Shown piece after piece: positions 32,755 to 44,436 of a stretch of 64,000 nt of DNA (positions are counted from its first letter, which is position 1; each line of letters opens with the position of its first letter). Location of the stretch: NCBI RefSeq assembly GCF_002335805.1, contig NZ_NISU01000003.1:94984-158983 (forward strand), written 5' to 3'. Below the pieces are notes generated by a model that was not told where the DNA came from, made no database searches, and saw nothing but the letters and a program-made list of their open reading frames with translations. The DNA is from Bacillus sp. FJAT-45350 (lineage in GTDB: Bacteria; Bacillota; Bacilli; Bacillales; NISU01). A program made the position numbers and the translations under genes.

Positions 32755-34368
32755 ATGGTTAAAAGTAAGTTTTTAAGAGCAGGTGTATTTTCGATTGTAG
32801 CGTCATTGATGCTAGTTGGCTGTTCGAACGATTCAGATGTAAGCAGTGAACAAGAACCAGAAACAGATGGAGACACATCGACTGAGGAAGTTGCAGGCGG
32901 GGGAGACCTAATTGTAGGTGTACTTTCTGATGCTACTTCATTGGATCCACATATTTCAAGTGATGTACCATCAGGGGTTATCCAAGTAAATATGTTCGAA
33001 ACGTTAACAAAATTTAATGAAGATATGGAGTTAGAGCCTTTACTTGCTGAAAGCTGGGAACCGGTTGAAGAACAAGTTTGGGAATTCAAGCTTCGTGAAG
33101 GTGTTCAGTTCCATGATGGTACTGATTTTAACGCAGAAGTTGTAAAAGCTAACGTTGAACGTTTACTAGACGAGGAGCTTGCTTCTCCACGTCGTATGCT
33201 AGTTGAACTAGTTGAAGAGATTGTTGTTGTAGATGACCACACAATTCAGTTTGTAATGGAGGAGCCGTTTGCTCCACTTCCTGCACACTTTGCTCATTAC
33301 TCAGCAAGTATTGTAAGCTTAGGTTCAATTGAAGAAGATTATGCTGCTGTAGAAGCTGGTGCACAGCATGGTACGTATATTAATGAAAATCCTGTCGGAA
33401 CTGGATTTTTCGAATTTGTTAGCTGGAATCCAGGTACAGAAATCCACATAACAAACTTTGACGGATACTGGGGCGACAATGCAAAAGTAGATTCAGTAAC
33501 ATTTAAAGTTATTCCTGAAGATTTAACACGTTTAGCTGAATTAGAAACGGGTGGAGCTCACATTATTGACCCAGTTCAAGTAAGTGATCTTTCACGTGTA
33601 GAAAACACAGATGGTATCCATGCATACCAAAGAAATCGTGCGACAGTAACATATATGGGCTTTAACAATCAGAAAGCACCATTTGATGATGCAAGAGTAC
33701 GTATGGCAGTTGCAAAAACAATTAACAAAGATACAATGGTTGATGGAGTTTTAGATGGTATTGGTGAAAAAGCAATTGGACCAATCAATGATACACAATG
33801 GGGTTACAGTGACCAAGTAAATGTTATCGAGCGTGATGTTGAAGCAGCGAAAGAATTATTAGCTGAAGCTGGATATGCAGATGGATTCAGCACAACTATT
33901 TACACAAATGATAACCGTGAAAGAATGGATAATGCAGAAATCATTCAAGCAGATTTAAGAGAAATTGGTATTGAAGCTGAAATCGAAGTTGTTGAGTGGG
34001 GAGCTTACCTTGATATGACAGGTGCTGGAGAGTACGACGGTATGTTTATCTTAGGTCTATCACTTGGGACAATGGATGCAGACTATCCAATGCACATGTT
34101 ATTCCACTCTAACAGTGCTGGTGTTGGTAACAGATCATTCTTCTTAGATGAGACGTTTGACCAAATCATTACTGAAGCTCGTGTTGAGCAAGATGAGGCT
34201 ACTCGTCTACAAATGTACGTTGATGCAGTTAATTACTTAAACGAGGAAGTACCAATGGCATTCCTTTATCACCCAGAGTCAATTATGGGTGTACGCAATG
34301 AAGTTAAAGGATTCTGGGCAGATGCTTCAGCTGTATATCAACTACAAAATGTAACAATCGAACAATAA
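32755..34368 (+). CDS. Peptide/nickel-type ABC substrate-binding lipoprotein (SBP_bac_5)
   Basis: A 537-residue lipoprotein. The ATG follows AAGGGGGCACATC. The signal peptide ends in LMLVGC (Cys near residue 23) and an acidic linker follows (SEQEPETDGDTSTEE). The extracellular-solute-binding family 5 fold is shown by SDATSLDPHISSD, WEFKLREGVQFHDGTDFNAE (about 104-123) and VGTGFFEFVSWNPGTEI. Related proteins bind oligopeptides, glutathione or nickel. No permease or ATPase gene is nearby, so it is an orphan receptor. The protein is strongly acidic, as is usual for secreted proteins of alkaliphiles. A clear terminator follows. Confidence 0.9.
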   Translation: MVKSKFLRAGVFSIVASLMLVGCSNDSDVSSEQEPETDGDTSTEEVAGGGDLIVGVLSDATSLDPHISSDVPSGVIQVNMFETLTKFNEDMELEPLLAESWEPVEEQVWEFKLREGVQFHDGTDFNAEVVKANVERLLDEELASPRRMLVELVEEIVVVDDHTIQFVMEEPFAPLPAHFAHYSASIVSLGSIEEDYAAVEAGAQHGTYINENPVGTGFFEFVSWNPGTEIHITNFDGYWGDNAKVDSVTFKVIPEDLTRLAELETGGAHIIDPVQVSDLSRVENTDGIHAYQRNRATVTYMGFNNQKAPFDDARVRMAVAKTINKDTMVDGVLDGIGEKAIGPINDTQWGYSDQVNVIERDVEAAKELLAEAGYADGFSTTIYTNDNRERMDNAEIIQADLREIGIEAEIEVVEWGAYLDMTGAGEYDGMFILGLSLGTMDADYPMHMLFHSNSAGVGNRSFFLDETFDQIITEARVEQDEATRLQMYVDAVNYLNEEVPMAFLYHPESIMGVRNEVKGFWADASAVYQLQNVTIEQ

Positions 34369-34381
34369 TTAAAAAATAAAT

Positions 34382-34420
34382 GTGTCAGGCATGGGAAACT
34401 GTGCCTGGCATTTTTTTGCT
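34382..34420 (+). terminator. Terminator of the binding-protein gene
   Basis: TGTCAGGCA pairs with TGCCTGGCA, followed by TTTTTTT. Confidence 0.85.
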
Positions 34421-34749
34421 TTGTTTAAAAAGATTAGTGAAAAAGGGTGGTTTATATTTTTTCTCTAACCTTTAAGTAATTAGCGAAGCTGTTGCTTCTT
34501 TAATAGCGCTATGGATGTCTGTTTCGTTGCAAGAGGGCAACGAGCGGAGCCACTACCACTTCTGGAATCGTTATATTGGACTTTTTAAGTCTCCTCATAA
34601 AAGTAACATTATTCCTAGTAGAGTTTGAAAGTTATGTTATTAATACATAGTAGTTTTTGTTATTTTCTAATATAATTAAACTGCGACATAACTACTAGTA
34701 AAGATAGAAATTACTAACAGTAGTACTAATTACATAGGGAGTGAAATGA
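34421..34749. other. Intergenic stretch
   Basis: No gene seen. It contains a short hairpin (CGTTGC/GCAACG, about 34527-34544) and AT-rich sequence before the GGGAGTG ribosome site of the next gene. Confidence 0.35.
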
Positions 34750-35811
34750 ATGTTGAAAACGAGATATTGTTTACTGTATGTATCTGTCCTTCTACTTAGC
34801 GTAGTGGCTGGATGCTCTAGTGAACAATCTTCGGTTGAGGGGGATGCAACCGGCTCTTTAGATGAAAGTATCCGGACAATGAATGATGAAACACTACGTT
34901 CGTTTTTTGAGCCATTAGGACCAGTGCCTATACCGGATACCAATCCAATGAGTGACGAGAAAGTTGAATTAGGGATGATGCTTTTTGCTGACCCTCGGTT
35001 GTCACGTAATAACCAATTAAGCTGCCTCAGCTGCCATAGTCCGAGTCTTGGTTACTCTGATAATCTAACTTTTTCTTTAGGATTTGATAGAGCAGTTGTT
35101 GGAAGAAACTCTCCAAGTATTGTGAATACAGCTTATTATGATCATTTATTCTGGGATGGTAGGGCGTCTAGTTTAGAGGCGCAGGCGTTAGGGCCAATTC
35201 AAGATGAAAAAGAAATGAACCAAGATTTAGATACGATGGTAGAGCAAGTAGAAGCGGTTGAAGGATACAAACCGCATTTTAACCGAGCGTTTGATGGTGA
35301 AATAACAGTAGAAACGATTGTAAAAGCAATTGCTGCTTTTCAAAGAACAATTAACATCGTCGACACAGCTTTTGATCGTTTTATAGCAGGCGATAATGAT
35401 GCACTAGATGAAAGAGAAAAGTATGGTATGGAGCTGTACGTAACAAAGGGCTCTTGTATAACTTGTCATGCAGGTCCAAATTTTACAGATATGGCATTTC
35501 ACAACATTGGTATTAATACAGATGACACTGGGCGTTATGGTGTAACAGGTATTAAAGAGGATGATGGGAAGTTTCGAACGCCAGGATTACGTGGTGTGAC
35601 GTATACGGCTCCTTATATGCACAATGGTAGCTTAGTTACTCTTGAAGATGTAATAGAGTATTATAACCGTGGTGGTGACAATCATCCGAATAAATCATCA
35701 ATTATCAAACCACTAGAATTAACGGAAGAAGAAAAGAAGGCATTAACAGCCTTTATTAGAGCAATCAGTGGTACACCTCCTGAGATTGACATTCCTGAGC
35801 TGCCACAATAA
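34750..35811 (+). CDS. Di-haem cytochrome c peroxidase, lipoprotein
   Basis: A 353-residue secreted protein. The signal peptide ends in the lipobox VVAGC (Cys near residue 24). Two c-type haem sites are visible: CLSCH (about 93-97) and CITCH (about 238-242). The CcpA/MauG family motifs are LFADPRLSRNNQLSC, SPSIVNTAYYDHLFWDGRAS and GKFRTPGLRGVTYTAPYMHN. The enzyme reduces hydrogen peroxide with electrons from the respiratory chain, here outside the membrane. The chemoreceptor gene begins 24 bases later on the same strand, so the two are probably co-transcribed. Confidence 0.9.
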   Translation: MLKTRYCLLYVSVLLLSVVAGCSSEQSSVEGDATGSLDESIRTMNDETLRSFFEPLGPVPIPDTNPMSDEKVELGMMLFADPRLSRNNQLSCLSCHSPSLGYSDNLTFSLGFDRAVVGRNSPSIVNTAYYDHLFWDGRASSLEAQALGPIQDEKEMNQDLDTMVEQVEAVEGYKPHFNRAFDGEITVETIVKAIAAFQRTINIVDTAFDRFIAGDNDALDEREKYGMELYVTKGSCITCHAGPNFTDMAFHNIGINTDDTGRYGVTGIKEDDGKFRTPGLRGVTYTAPYMHNGSLVTLEDVIEYYNRGGDNHPNKSSIIKPLELTEEEKKALTAFIRAISGTPPEIDIPELPQ

Positions 35812-35835
35812 ATGTGATTAGAAAGGGTCGAATAC

Positions 35836-37548
35836 ATGAGCTGGTTCAATAATATGAAAATTCTTTATAAAATGCTTATACTCGTCATCATTTCAATCGT
35901 ATTTTTGCTTATTGTTGGTGTGAATGGGTACATTCAGATGAAGGAAATGAGCAATGCATCAAATGAAATGTATGAGGAACGGTTATTACCGATTATGTGG
36001 TTTGACGAGGTAATAAATAATCTAGCACTAATTGATGCTAGTATTCTACGATTAATCTTAACAGAAGATCGTTTAGAAAAAGATGACGTAATGGCTGAGA
36101 TGCGAGATTTATCACTACGCATAGATGACTTGTTATATGAATATGAAAGTAAAGAGCTTGATAGCCATATTAGTGAACAAGTTCAACTTTTAAAAACAAA
36201 ACTAAATGAGTACCATAATGATAGACAAACAATGATAGACTTAGCTGTTATTCGTGATTCAGAAGCAGCATTTTCGTACTATAATGAAACGGAAACAAAA
36301 AGACAAGAGATGATCTCGGTAGTGGAAGAAATTGCCTCTATGAATGAGATTGTTGCTGCTGAGTTAAGTCAATATAATCAAGCGAAAGCAGAACAGGCAA
36401 CTCAAGTTACGTTTATTGTCATTGGGATTGCAATTATCTTAACACTAGTCATTGGACGACTGATTGCCCAGAAAATAATTAAACCACTGAAATCGTTAGA
36501 GCATGTTCTTGGGGAATATGGTGAAGGGAATTTAACGGAAAAGGTACCTACTAATCGTACAAAAGATGAAATTGGCAGTTTACTAGGAATAGTTGAACAA
36601 ATGGGACAGAAATTAAATATTCTAGTAAATAATATTAACCTTACATCAAAAGATGTTGTGAAGGTAGCAGATGAATTTTCTTTAAGTGCAGAGCGTACAG
36701 ATAATGCGTCAAGGCAAATTGCGGCTTCTATACAAGGGATTGCTGATGGAGCATCGAGACAAAATGCTCGTGCTGAGGACATCGTAACGATGATGGAGCA
36801 CTCTGTTTTCGAAGTGACAGAAGGAAGCGAGCAAGCAAAAGGGACATTAGTAACTGCTAAGGAAGCAACTACCTTTGCTTATGATGGTGAAAGAGCGATA
36901 AACGATGCGATTCAAAATCTAGGTATGGTCACCTCAGTTGTAACGTATGCAACCGATTCTATTGCTAAGTTAGGTCAGCGTTCTGATGAGATCGGCAGAA
37001 TAACAACAGTTATTACAGATATTGCAGAGCAAACCAATCTACTAGCACTTAATGCAGCAATTGAAGCAGCCCGTGCAGGAGAGCAAGGGAAGGGCTTTGC
37101 AGTTGTAGCAGATGAAGTGCGTAAGTTAGCCGAGCAATCTAGTAAAGCAGCTTATCAAATTACGGACTTAATAAATAATATTCAAGGTGAAACAACTGAA
37201 ACCGTCGATAAGATGACAACAAACCTTAAAGAAGTTACAGAGCAAGTGGATACGATTGAAAAGGGTGGAGAAGCCCTTAAGCAAATAGTTAAAAAAGTAG
37301 AGCGTACAGAAGAAGGTACTCAGCATATGATGAATACCTTTGTAAAGCTCAATGAAAACTCACAATTAGTCTTAACTGCAATTCAGGAGATTTCAAGCTT
37401 GATTAAGGAAGATGTAATTTCAACGAATGAAGCTTCTACCGCGACGCAAGAGCAAGCAGGTGCAATAGAAGAATTTAATCGTAGTGCAGAAGGCCTTCTT
37501 TCAATGGCGAAGAAGTTAGAAGAAGAAATACAGAAATTCAAGGTATAA
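35836..37548 (+). CDS. Methyl-accepting chemotaxis protein
   Basis: A 570-residue receptor. TM1 is at about 11-30. A four-helix-bundle sensor domain (4HB_MCP) spans about 33-185, TM2 about 192-212, and HAMP about 213-266 ([20 protein letters not shown]). The signalling domain contains the hairpin tip [40 protein letters not shown]. It binds CheW/CheA at the tip. The sensor is a plain helical bundle without PAS or haem motif. Co-transcription with a peroxidase suggests sensing of oxidants, redox state or a product of that enzyme. This link is inferred from position only. Confidence 0.92.
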   Translation: MSWFNNMKILYKMLILVIISIVFLLIVGVNGYIQMKEMSNASNEMYEERLLPIMWFDEVINNLALIDASILRLILTEDRLEKDDVMAEMRDLSLRIDDLLYEYESKELDSHISEQVQLLKTKLNEYHNDRQTMIDLAVIRDSEAAFSYYNETETKRQEMISVVEEIASMNEIVAAELSQYNQAKAEQATQVTFIVIGIAIILTLVIGRLIAQKIIKPLKSLEHVLGEYGEGNLTEKVPTNRTKDEIGSLLGIVEQMGQKLNILVNNINLTSKDVVKVADEFSLSAERTDNASRQIAASIQGIADGASRQNARAEDIVTMMEHSVFEVTEGSEQAKGTLVTAKEATTFAYDGERAINDAIQNLGMVTSVVTYATDSIAKLGQRSDEIGRITTVITDIAEQTNLLALNAAIEAARAGEQGKGFAVVADEVRKLAEQSSKAAYQITDLINNIQGETTETVDKMTTNLKEVTEQVDTIEKGGEALKQIVKKVERTEEGTQHMMNTFVKLNENSQLVLTAIQEISSLIKEDVISTNEASTATQEQAGAIEEFNRSAEGLLSMAKKLEEEIQKFKV

Positions 37549-37562
37549 GATTGTAATGTGAA

Positions 37563-37603
37563 TTGACGATGATGGCTAATTAATGCTGTCATCGTTTTAT
37601 TAT
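37563..37603 (+). terminator. Terminator of the chemoreceptor gene
   Basis: GACGATGATGGC pairs with GCTGTCATCGTT, followed by TTATTATT. Confidence 0.75.
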
Positions 37604-37667
37604 TTATCAACAAAAATGCAATAAAATAACTATATATCGTTAAGTATAACTATAGAGGTGATTATTG

Positions 37668-38255
37668 GTGCAGCCGTTAGATTATACATTCTATCAACAA
37701 CCAACAATAGAGTTAGCAAAATCGCTTTTAGGAAAAATTCTCGTAAAGGAAACGAGTGGTGGTGTAGCTTCAGGTATCATAGTAGAAACTGAGGCGTATA
37801 TGGGGCCAGAAGACCGAGCTGCTCATAGCTTCGGAAATAAGCGAACGAAACGAACGGAAGTTATGTTTGGTCCACCGGGATATGTTTATACATATGTGAT
37901 GCACACACACTGTCTTGTAAATGTAGTAAGTGGCGAGGTCGATCATCCAGAGGCTGTGTTAATTCGAGCTGTTGAACCTTATGAGGGAACCCATCTTATG
38001 TATCAACGTAGAGGTGAAAAGAAAAAGGAAACAGAGCTAACGAATGGACCAGGTAAGCTAACAAAGGCGTTAGGGATTGTTAAAGAAGACTATGGACTGC
38101 CGTTTTTTAAAAGCCCTATATATATTGCAGAAAGTGAGGAGGAAGTATTACCAGACATTTCAAGTGGGCCGAGAATAGGCATTGAAAATAGTGGAGAAGC
38201 CAAAGAGTATCCGTGGCGCTTTTGGTTAACTGGAAATAAGTTTGTTTCTAAGTGA
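37668..38255 (+). CDS. DNA-3-methyladenine glycosylase (AAG/MPG family)
   Basis: A 195-residue base-excision enzyme that removes alkylated and deaminated purines. GAGGTG lies 7 bases before the GTG at 37668; a TTG one codon upstream is the alternative. Motifs are LAKSLLGKIL (about 17-26), the catalytic Glu region GIIVETEAYMGPEDRAAHS (about 36-54), RTEVMFGPPGYVYTYVMH, and TNGPGKLTKALGI (about 124-136). The length agrees with bacterial Mpg proteins. A strong hairpin terminator (GAGGGAACTGAAAAAG/CTTTTTCAGTTCCCTC) follows. Confidence 0.93.
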   Translation: MQPLDYTFYQQPTIELAKSLLGKILVKETSGGVASGIIVETEAYMGPEDRAAHSFGNKRTKRTEVMFGPPGYVYTYVMHTHCLVNVVSGEVDHPEAVLIRAVEPYEGTHLMYQRRGEKKKETELTNGPGKLTKALGIVKEDYGLPFFKSPIYIAESEEEVLPDISSGPRIGIENSGEAKEYPWRFWLTGNKFVSK

Positions 38256-38275
38256 AAGTATATGTTAATTAGTAT

Positions 38276-38326
38276 AGAGGGAACTGAAAAAGGAGCTCTA
38301 GAATCTTTTTCAGTTCCCTCGTTTTA
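38276..38326. terminator. Bidirectional terminator
   Basis: GAGGGAACTGAAAAAG pairs perfectly with CTTTTTCAGTTCCCTC, T-rich on the right side. Confidence 0.85.
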
Positions 38327-38356
38327 TACGGTCAGATGGAGAAAGATGATTATAAA

Positions 38357-39715
38357 TCACATTAGTTTGCTAATAAACATTGTTGCAATTCCAAAGTAAA
38401 TAAGTAGAGACAGTATATCATTAATTGTTGTAATTAGTGGGCCTGAAGCTATCGCGGGATCGATGTTAAACTTGTATAAAATCAGTGGAATAATCGTTCC
38501 TGCTAGAGTACCTATAATAAGGGTCAGTAGTAGGGAACTTCCAACGACGATTCCCAATACAATACTGCCTTGCCAAACTAAACCGATAAGAGCCATCAAA
38601 ATGCCACACGTAATTCCAATCATTATACCAACTCGTAACTCACGTAAAATTAATTTAATGACCCGTTTTACATCAAGATCTTGGGAGACGAGTCCACGGA
38701 CAACAACTGCTAATGATTGAGTACCTGTATTCCCCGTCATACCAGCAATTAGCGGAATAAAAAAGGCTAATTCTACAACCCGCTCAAGAGTACCTTCAAA
38801 GCCACTGATGATACTAGCTGATACAATCCCGATAAATAGTAAGATAATTAACCATGGTAGTCTACGATAGGCTGCAATTGTCGCGGGTGTGTTAAAGTCA
38901 ATCGCTTTACCAGAAGCAGACAACTTTTCAATATCTTCATTTGCTTCTTGGATAACAACATCGAGTATGTCATCGACAGTAATGACACCAACTAATATCC
39001 CGTTGTCTTGAATGACGGGTATGGAGATAAAGTCATAGCGTTCGATGAGCTTTGCCACTTCTTCTTGATCGGTTAAGACATCGACTTTAATCACTCGATT
39101 ATACATAATATCAGCAATTTTATCCTCAATATCTGCTAATAAGAGATCCTTATAGGAAACAACACCAACAAGTTTCTTTTCATCGTCAATAACGTAAAGG
39201 TAGTTTATGTACTCTGCTAATTCAGCAAAATACTTTAACTTATCAACAGCCTCACGAATCGAATATTTTTCAGATATCCAAACAAAACGGTTCGTCATGA
39301 GCCTACCCGCAGTCTCTGGAGGATAGTTCATTAAACTTTGAACAACTTCAGATTCTTCTTTTTTCATTTCTGATAAAAAGTCTTCAATTTGTTCAGGCTT
39401 TAAATTCGTTAATAATGACGCTAAATCATCATTTTCCATTAAATCAAAAACTTTTGTTGATTTCTCAATCCCTAACTTATGTAAAATTTCTAGTTGTTCT
39501 CCATGTTCTAGCTCCTGAATAAATTCTGTAAGTTGTTCAATTGAGAGGTATAGAAGAAACTTATTTCTGTGCTTGACTGGCAAAAAATGATATTGTTTTG
39601 CTATATCATATGGTTGTAATTCGCTAATGATCTTTTCAAATGAACTCTTATTTTCATCTTTTAATAATTGAATAAGAGTCAAAGTAATTTCATTTTCTGA
39701 CATTTCTAAAGACAT
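38357..39715 (-). CDS. mgtE: Magnesium transporter MgtE
   Basis: A 452-residue Mg2+ channel. The superhelical N domain (about 20-135) includes MKKEESEVVQSLMNYPPETAGRLMT. A CBS pair spans about 137-260 (VGVVSYKDLLLAD; VGVITVDDILDV). The C-terminal five-pass pore begins near 287 (RLPWLIILLFIGIVSASIIS) and contains IPLIAGMTGNTGTQSLAVVVRGL, the conserved pore helix. CBS and N domains close the channel when cytoplasmic Mg2+ is high. GAGGTG precedes the ATG. Only 109 bases separate it from the catalase gene, too few for an M-box riboswitch. Confidence 0.95.
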   Translation of the reverse strand: MSLEMSENEITLTLIQLLKDENKSSFEKIISELQPYDIAKQYHFLPVKHRNKFLLYLSIEQLTEFIQELEHGEQLEILHKLGIEKSTKVFDLMENDDLASLLTNLKPEQIEDFLSEMKKEESEVVQSLMNYPPETAGRLMTNRFVWISEKYSIREAVDKLKYFAELAEYINYLYVIDDEKKLVGVVSYKDLLLADIEDKIADIMYNRVIKVDVLTDQEEVAKLIERYDFISIPVIQDNGILVGVITVDDILDVVIQEANEDIEKLSASGKAIDFNTPATIAAYRRLPWLIILLFIGIVSASIISGFEGTLERVVELAFFIPLIAGMTGNTGTQSLAVVVRGLVSQDLDVKRVIKLILRELRVGIMIGITCGILMALIGLVWQGSIVLGIVVGSSLLLTLIIGTLAGTIIPLILYKFNIDPAIASGPLITTINDILSLLIYFGIATMFISKLM

Positions 39716-39753
39716 GTATACACCTCATTAAGACTATCAAAATGATTAATGAG

Positions 39754-39806
39754 AAAAAGTGCCATTTCTCAATTTTTTAACTACATGAGAAGCCTGGCAC
39801 TTTTAT
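39754..39806 (-). terminator. Terminator of the catalase gene
   Basis: AAAAAGTGCCA pairs with TGGCACTTTT across a long loop that contains a second pair, TTCTCA/TGAGAA. Confidence 0.7.
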
Positions 39807-39824
39807 CTAGTAAAGATCCTTTAA

Positions 39825-41399
39825 TTAATAAGGATCGGATGGATGACCCATTTCTTCTGCTTGTCTGACAGCTTCGTCCATTTTAGACTCACCATCTTTG
39901 CTTGCTGAAGCAAGTCCTTCTTTTACTCGCTTACCATAGTCTTCATCACACTTTGTGAAAATATCAACCATCCGGTCTTGAATTTCTTTGCGACAGCCTG
40001 AGAGAGCGTCAACTAGATTGGATATTAATTCATCCCGTTCCCAATCATTAAATCTTCTGTACGTCTCACCAGCTTGTCCAAAGTTATTTTCGCGAGAAAT
40101 TTTTTCTCTTTTAACATTTCCTGCAACATATGGTTCATGTTCTTTACCAGGGTTTGTAGCTTCCTTCAAGCCACCGATAAGAGATGGTTCATAATTGACG
40201 TGTGGATTTTGATTTTTGGCAAACTCTGTTCTGAAATCCATTTGTCCAGCTTCTTGATTTGAAGATACATGTTTCTTTGGTTTGTTAATTGGAAGCTGTA
40301 AGTAATTTGAGCCGACACGGTAACGTTGGGTGTCTGAGTACGAATAAGTTCTTCCTTGTAATAATTTATCATCAGAGAAGTCTAAACCATCAACAAGAAC
40401 ACCGGTACCAAATGCGACTTGTTCTACTTCAGCAAAATAATTTTCAGGGTTTTTGTTTAGGACCATTTTTCCAACTTTATGCCATGGATAATCTTCTTTG
40501 TACCAAAGTTTTGTCGGATCTAAAGGATCAAAGTCTAACTCAGGGTGTTCGCCGTCTTCCATGATTTGAACGTATAACTCCCACTCTGGATAATCTCCCT
40601 TTTTAATCGCTTCATACAAATCTTGTGTTGCATGATTAAAATTCTTTGCTTGGATTTCATCAGCATCTTTCTGAGCGAGGTTTTTAATACCTTGTACGGG
40701 TTCCCAGTGGTATTTAACTAGCACACCTTTGCCTTCCTCATTGACCCATTTGTAGGCGTGAACACCAGAGCCTTGCATTTCACGATAATTAGCTGGGATA
40801 CCCCATGGTGAAAATAAGAATGTAATCATATGTGCAGATTCAGGTGTTTGGCATAAAAAGTCAAACATTCTTTCAGGGTCTTGGACATTTGTAACTGGGT
40901 CAGGCTTGAATGAGTGAACCATATCAGGAAATTTTAATGGGTCACGGATAAAGAAGATTTTCAAGTTGTTTCCAACAAGGTCCCAGTTACCGTCTTCAGT
41001 ATAAAACTTTATTGCAAACCCTCTAGGATCTCGTAACGTCTCTGGAGAATTTCCACCGTGGACAACAGTAGAGAAGCGAACAAACACAGGCGTTTGGTGC
41101 TCTGTATTTGTAAATACCTTTGCTCTAGTATATTTTGAAATCGGTTCGCCGTTTACTGTTCCGTATGACTCAAAATACCCGTGAGCTCCAGCACCACGAG
41201 CATGCACGACACGCTCTGGAGTTCGTTCACGGTCAAAATGACTAATTTTCTCAAGGAAATCATAGTTTTCAAGCGTAGTTGGTCCTCGATTTCCAACAGT
41301 TCTTACATTTTGATTATCGGTTACAGGGTGTCCTTGTCTATTCGTTAATGTTTCTTCAGAATCTGTATTATGTTCATTATTTGTTTGATTACTATCCAT
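39825..41399 (-). CDS. Haem catalase
   Basis: A 524-residue monofunctional catalase converting hydrogen peroxide to water and oxygen. The catalytic His lies in [15 protein letters not shown] (about 62-76) and the catalytic Asn in [14 protein letters not shown] (about 135-148). The proximal haem tyrosine is in [15 protein letters not shown] (about 344-358). The size is that of small-subunit (clade 3) catalases. N- and C-terminal extensions are hydrophilic; there is no signal peptide. AAAGGAGG precedes the ATG. No PerR box (TTATAAT-N-ATTATAA) was seen upstream, and an IS3-type element begins ~110 bases upstream. Confidence 0.94.
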   Translation of the reverse strand: MDSNQTNNEHNTDSEETLTNRQGHPVTDNQNVRTVGNRGPTTLENYDFLEKISHFDRERTPERVVHARGAGAHGYFESYGTVNGEPISKYTRAKVFTNTEHQTPVFVRFSTVVHGGNSPETLRDPRGFAIKFYTEDGNWDLVGNNLKIFFIRDPLKFPDMVHSFKPDPVTNVQDPERMFDFLCQTPESAHMITFLFSPWGIPANYREMQGSGVHAYKWVNEEGKGVLVKYHWEPVQGIKNLAQKDADEIQAKNFNHATQDLYEAIKKGDYPEWELYVQIMEDGEHPELDFDPLDPTKLWYKEDYPWHKVGKMVLNKNPENYFAEVEQVAFGTGVLVDGLDFSDDKLLQGRTYSYSDTQRYRVGSNYLQLPINKPKKHVSSNQEAGQMDFRTEFAKNQNPHVNYEPSLIGGLKEATNPGKEHEPYVAGNVKREKISRENNFGQAGETYRRFNDWERDELISNLVDALSGCRKEIQDRMVDIFTKCDEDYGKRVKEGLASASKDGESKMDEAVRQAEEMGHPSDPY

Positions 41400-41594
41400 T
41401 AGGAAACCTCCTTTATATGTACAGCTACATGTTGCACATTAGAAGGTAAAATTATGCAATAAGTGTTGAATTAACCACAAAAAAACCCCTCAAAAGGCTA
41501 ACACCTTTTTAGACTAACCTAAATTATTGGGACACTATAAAACACCTTCGAAATGGTACACTTAAAAAAAGTACTATTCGGAGGTGTTTTTTGC

Positions 41595-41912
41595 ATGGGC
41601 AAAAACGTATATTCAAATGAAGTGAAATGGGCAGTTGTTAAAGATAAGATGAGTGGGCAATTCACAAATAGAGAAATCATGGAGAAGTATGGAGTTAAAA
41701 ATGTCTCTCAAATTAAAACATGGATGAAATGGTATCGTGAAAATCAGGTTCATAGATTCGATCAGCCGATAGGCAAACAGTATTCGTATGGTCATGGGCC
41801 TGACAATCAAAATGATGAAGAAAGAAAAGAACGACAAATGATGCATTTAAAACAAGAGAATGAAATCTTAAAAAAGTATTTGGAGATCGAAAAGGAGTTG
41901 AAAAAGAAATAG
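41595..41912 (+). CDS. IS3-family transposase OrfA
   Basis: It encodes 105 residues from the ATG at 41595, which follows CGGAGGTG; upstream codons lie in the terminal repeat. A helix-turn-helix (YSNEVKWAVVKDKMSGQFTN, IMEKYGVKNVSQIKTWMKWY) binds the IS ends. The C-terminal leucine-zipper-like helix (MMHLKQENEILKKYLEIEKE) serves multimerisation. The gene ends in AAAAAG-AAATAG, the usual slippery site of the family. A share of ribosomes would shift by -1 into orfB. Confidence 0.9.
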   Translation: MGKNVYSNEVKWAVVKDKMSGQFTNREIMEKYGVKNVSQIKTWMKWYRENQVHRFDQPIGKQYSYGHGPDNQNDEERKERQMMHLKQENEILKKYLEIEKELKKK

Positions 41913-42757
41913 TCCTCCAACTAGTAGATACATTACGCAAAAAATATACTGTTTCAGCCATCTTATTAGCTTTAAATGTTCCAAGAGCTACTTATTACCG
42001 CTGGGCTTCTTCACAATCAATCAAATTGTCCGTGGAGGAGGAAACGATTATTTCCCTTTGCGAAGAAACGAAATATCGCTATGGGCATCGTAAAATTAAA
42101 GAGCTGTTAAAGCGTAAGTACCATATAAAGTTAAACCGTAATACAGTTCAACGGATCATGCAGAAGTATCACTTGCAATGCAGAGTAAAGCAGAAGAGGA
42201 AGTGGAAATCTCAAGGAGAATCTGTGATTGTGGCTCCGAACTTATTACAACGAGAGTTTTATGCAATCAAACCTAACCAAAAATGGGTAACCGATATTAC
42301 CTACATTCAATATGGTCCAAACACTCTGTATTTATCAACAATAATGGATTTATTTAATAACCAAATCGTCGCTTACAAGATCTATACTCACCAACAAATC
42401 CCTTTAGTTGTCGATACATTGAATGAAGCATTACAAAAAAGAGGAAACCCAAAAGGGGTTATCATTCATTCAGATCAAGGAACTGTCTATACTTCCTATG
42501 CTTATCAAAACCTAATAAAAGAGAAGAATTTAGTGAGTAGTATGTCACGTAGGGGAAACTGTTGGGACAATGCAGTAATAGAATCTTTTCACTCTAACCT
42601 AAAATCAGAGGAATTTCAGTATGTTAAATTTAATTCGTTATCTTTAGAAGAAGTTAAAGAGCGTGTAGACGAATTTATGAGGTATTATAATGAAGAGCGT
42701 ATCCAAGAGAAGTTAGGCTACCACACACCAAAAGAATTTGGTAATATGGCAGCCTAA
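41903..42757 (+). CDS. IS3-family transposase OrfB (made by -1 frameshift)
   Basis: The -1 frame is open from the slippery AAAAAG (41901-41906) and reads KEIVLQLVDTLRKKYTVSAI into the rve integrase core, 284 residues in all. HTH_21 lies at about 45-100 (TKYRYGHRKIKELLKRKYHI). The DDE triad is D in KWVTDITYI, D in IIHSDQGTVYTS and E in NAVIESFHSNLKSE. The frame is intact, so the IS may be active. A GTG at 42026 is a possible internal start but lacks a ribosome site. Confidence 0.9.
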   Translation, partial: KEIVLQLVDTLRKKYTVSAILLALNVPRATYYRWASSQSIKLSVEEETIISLCEETKYRYGHRKIKELLKRKYHIKLNRNTVQRIMQKYHLQCRVKQKRKWKSQGESVIVAPNLLQREFYAIKPNQKWVTDITYIQYGPNTLYLSTIMDLFNNQIVAYKIYTHQQIPLVVDTLNEALQKRGNPKGVIIHSDQGTVYTSYAYQNLIKEKNLVSSMSRRGNCWDNAVIESFHSNLKSEEFQYVKFNSLSLEEVKERVDEFMRYYNEERIQEKLGYHTPKEFGNMAA

Positions 42758-42838
42758 GAAGGTGTTTTATTACTGTCTCAAATGACTAGGTCAGTCTATT
42801 TTGAGAGATTTTTGTAAAAATTAAGTGTTACATATTTT

Positions 42839-44436
<1,598 letters not shown>

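Larger units (their letters stand above)
41510..42798 (+). mobile_element. IS3-family insertion sequence, complete
   Basis: The ends are imperfect inverted repeats: left TAGACTAACCTAAATTATTG (from 41510) and right, read inward, TAGACTGACCTAGTCATTTG (from 42798). Both continue to TAAAACACCTTC. A run of TTTT flanks each side (41506-41509 and 42799-42802), compatible with a 3-4 bp target duplication. It contains orfA and orfB in overlapping frames. It lies between the catalase and gdhA genes. Confidence 0.8.

Noticed and set aside
39716-39824. M-box magnesium riboswitch before mgtE
   Set aside because: The gap is only 109 bases and is occupied by the catalase terminator.
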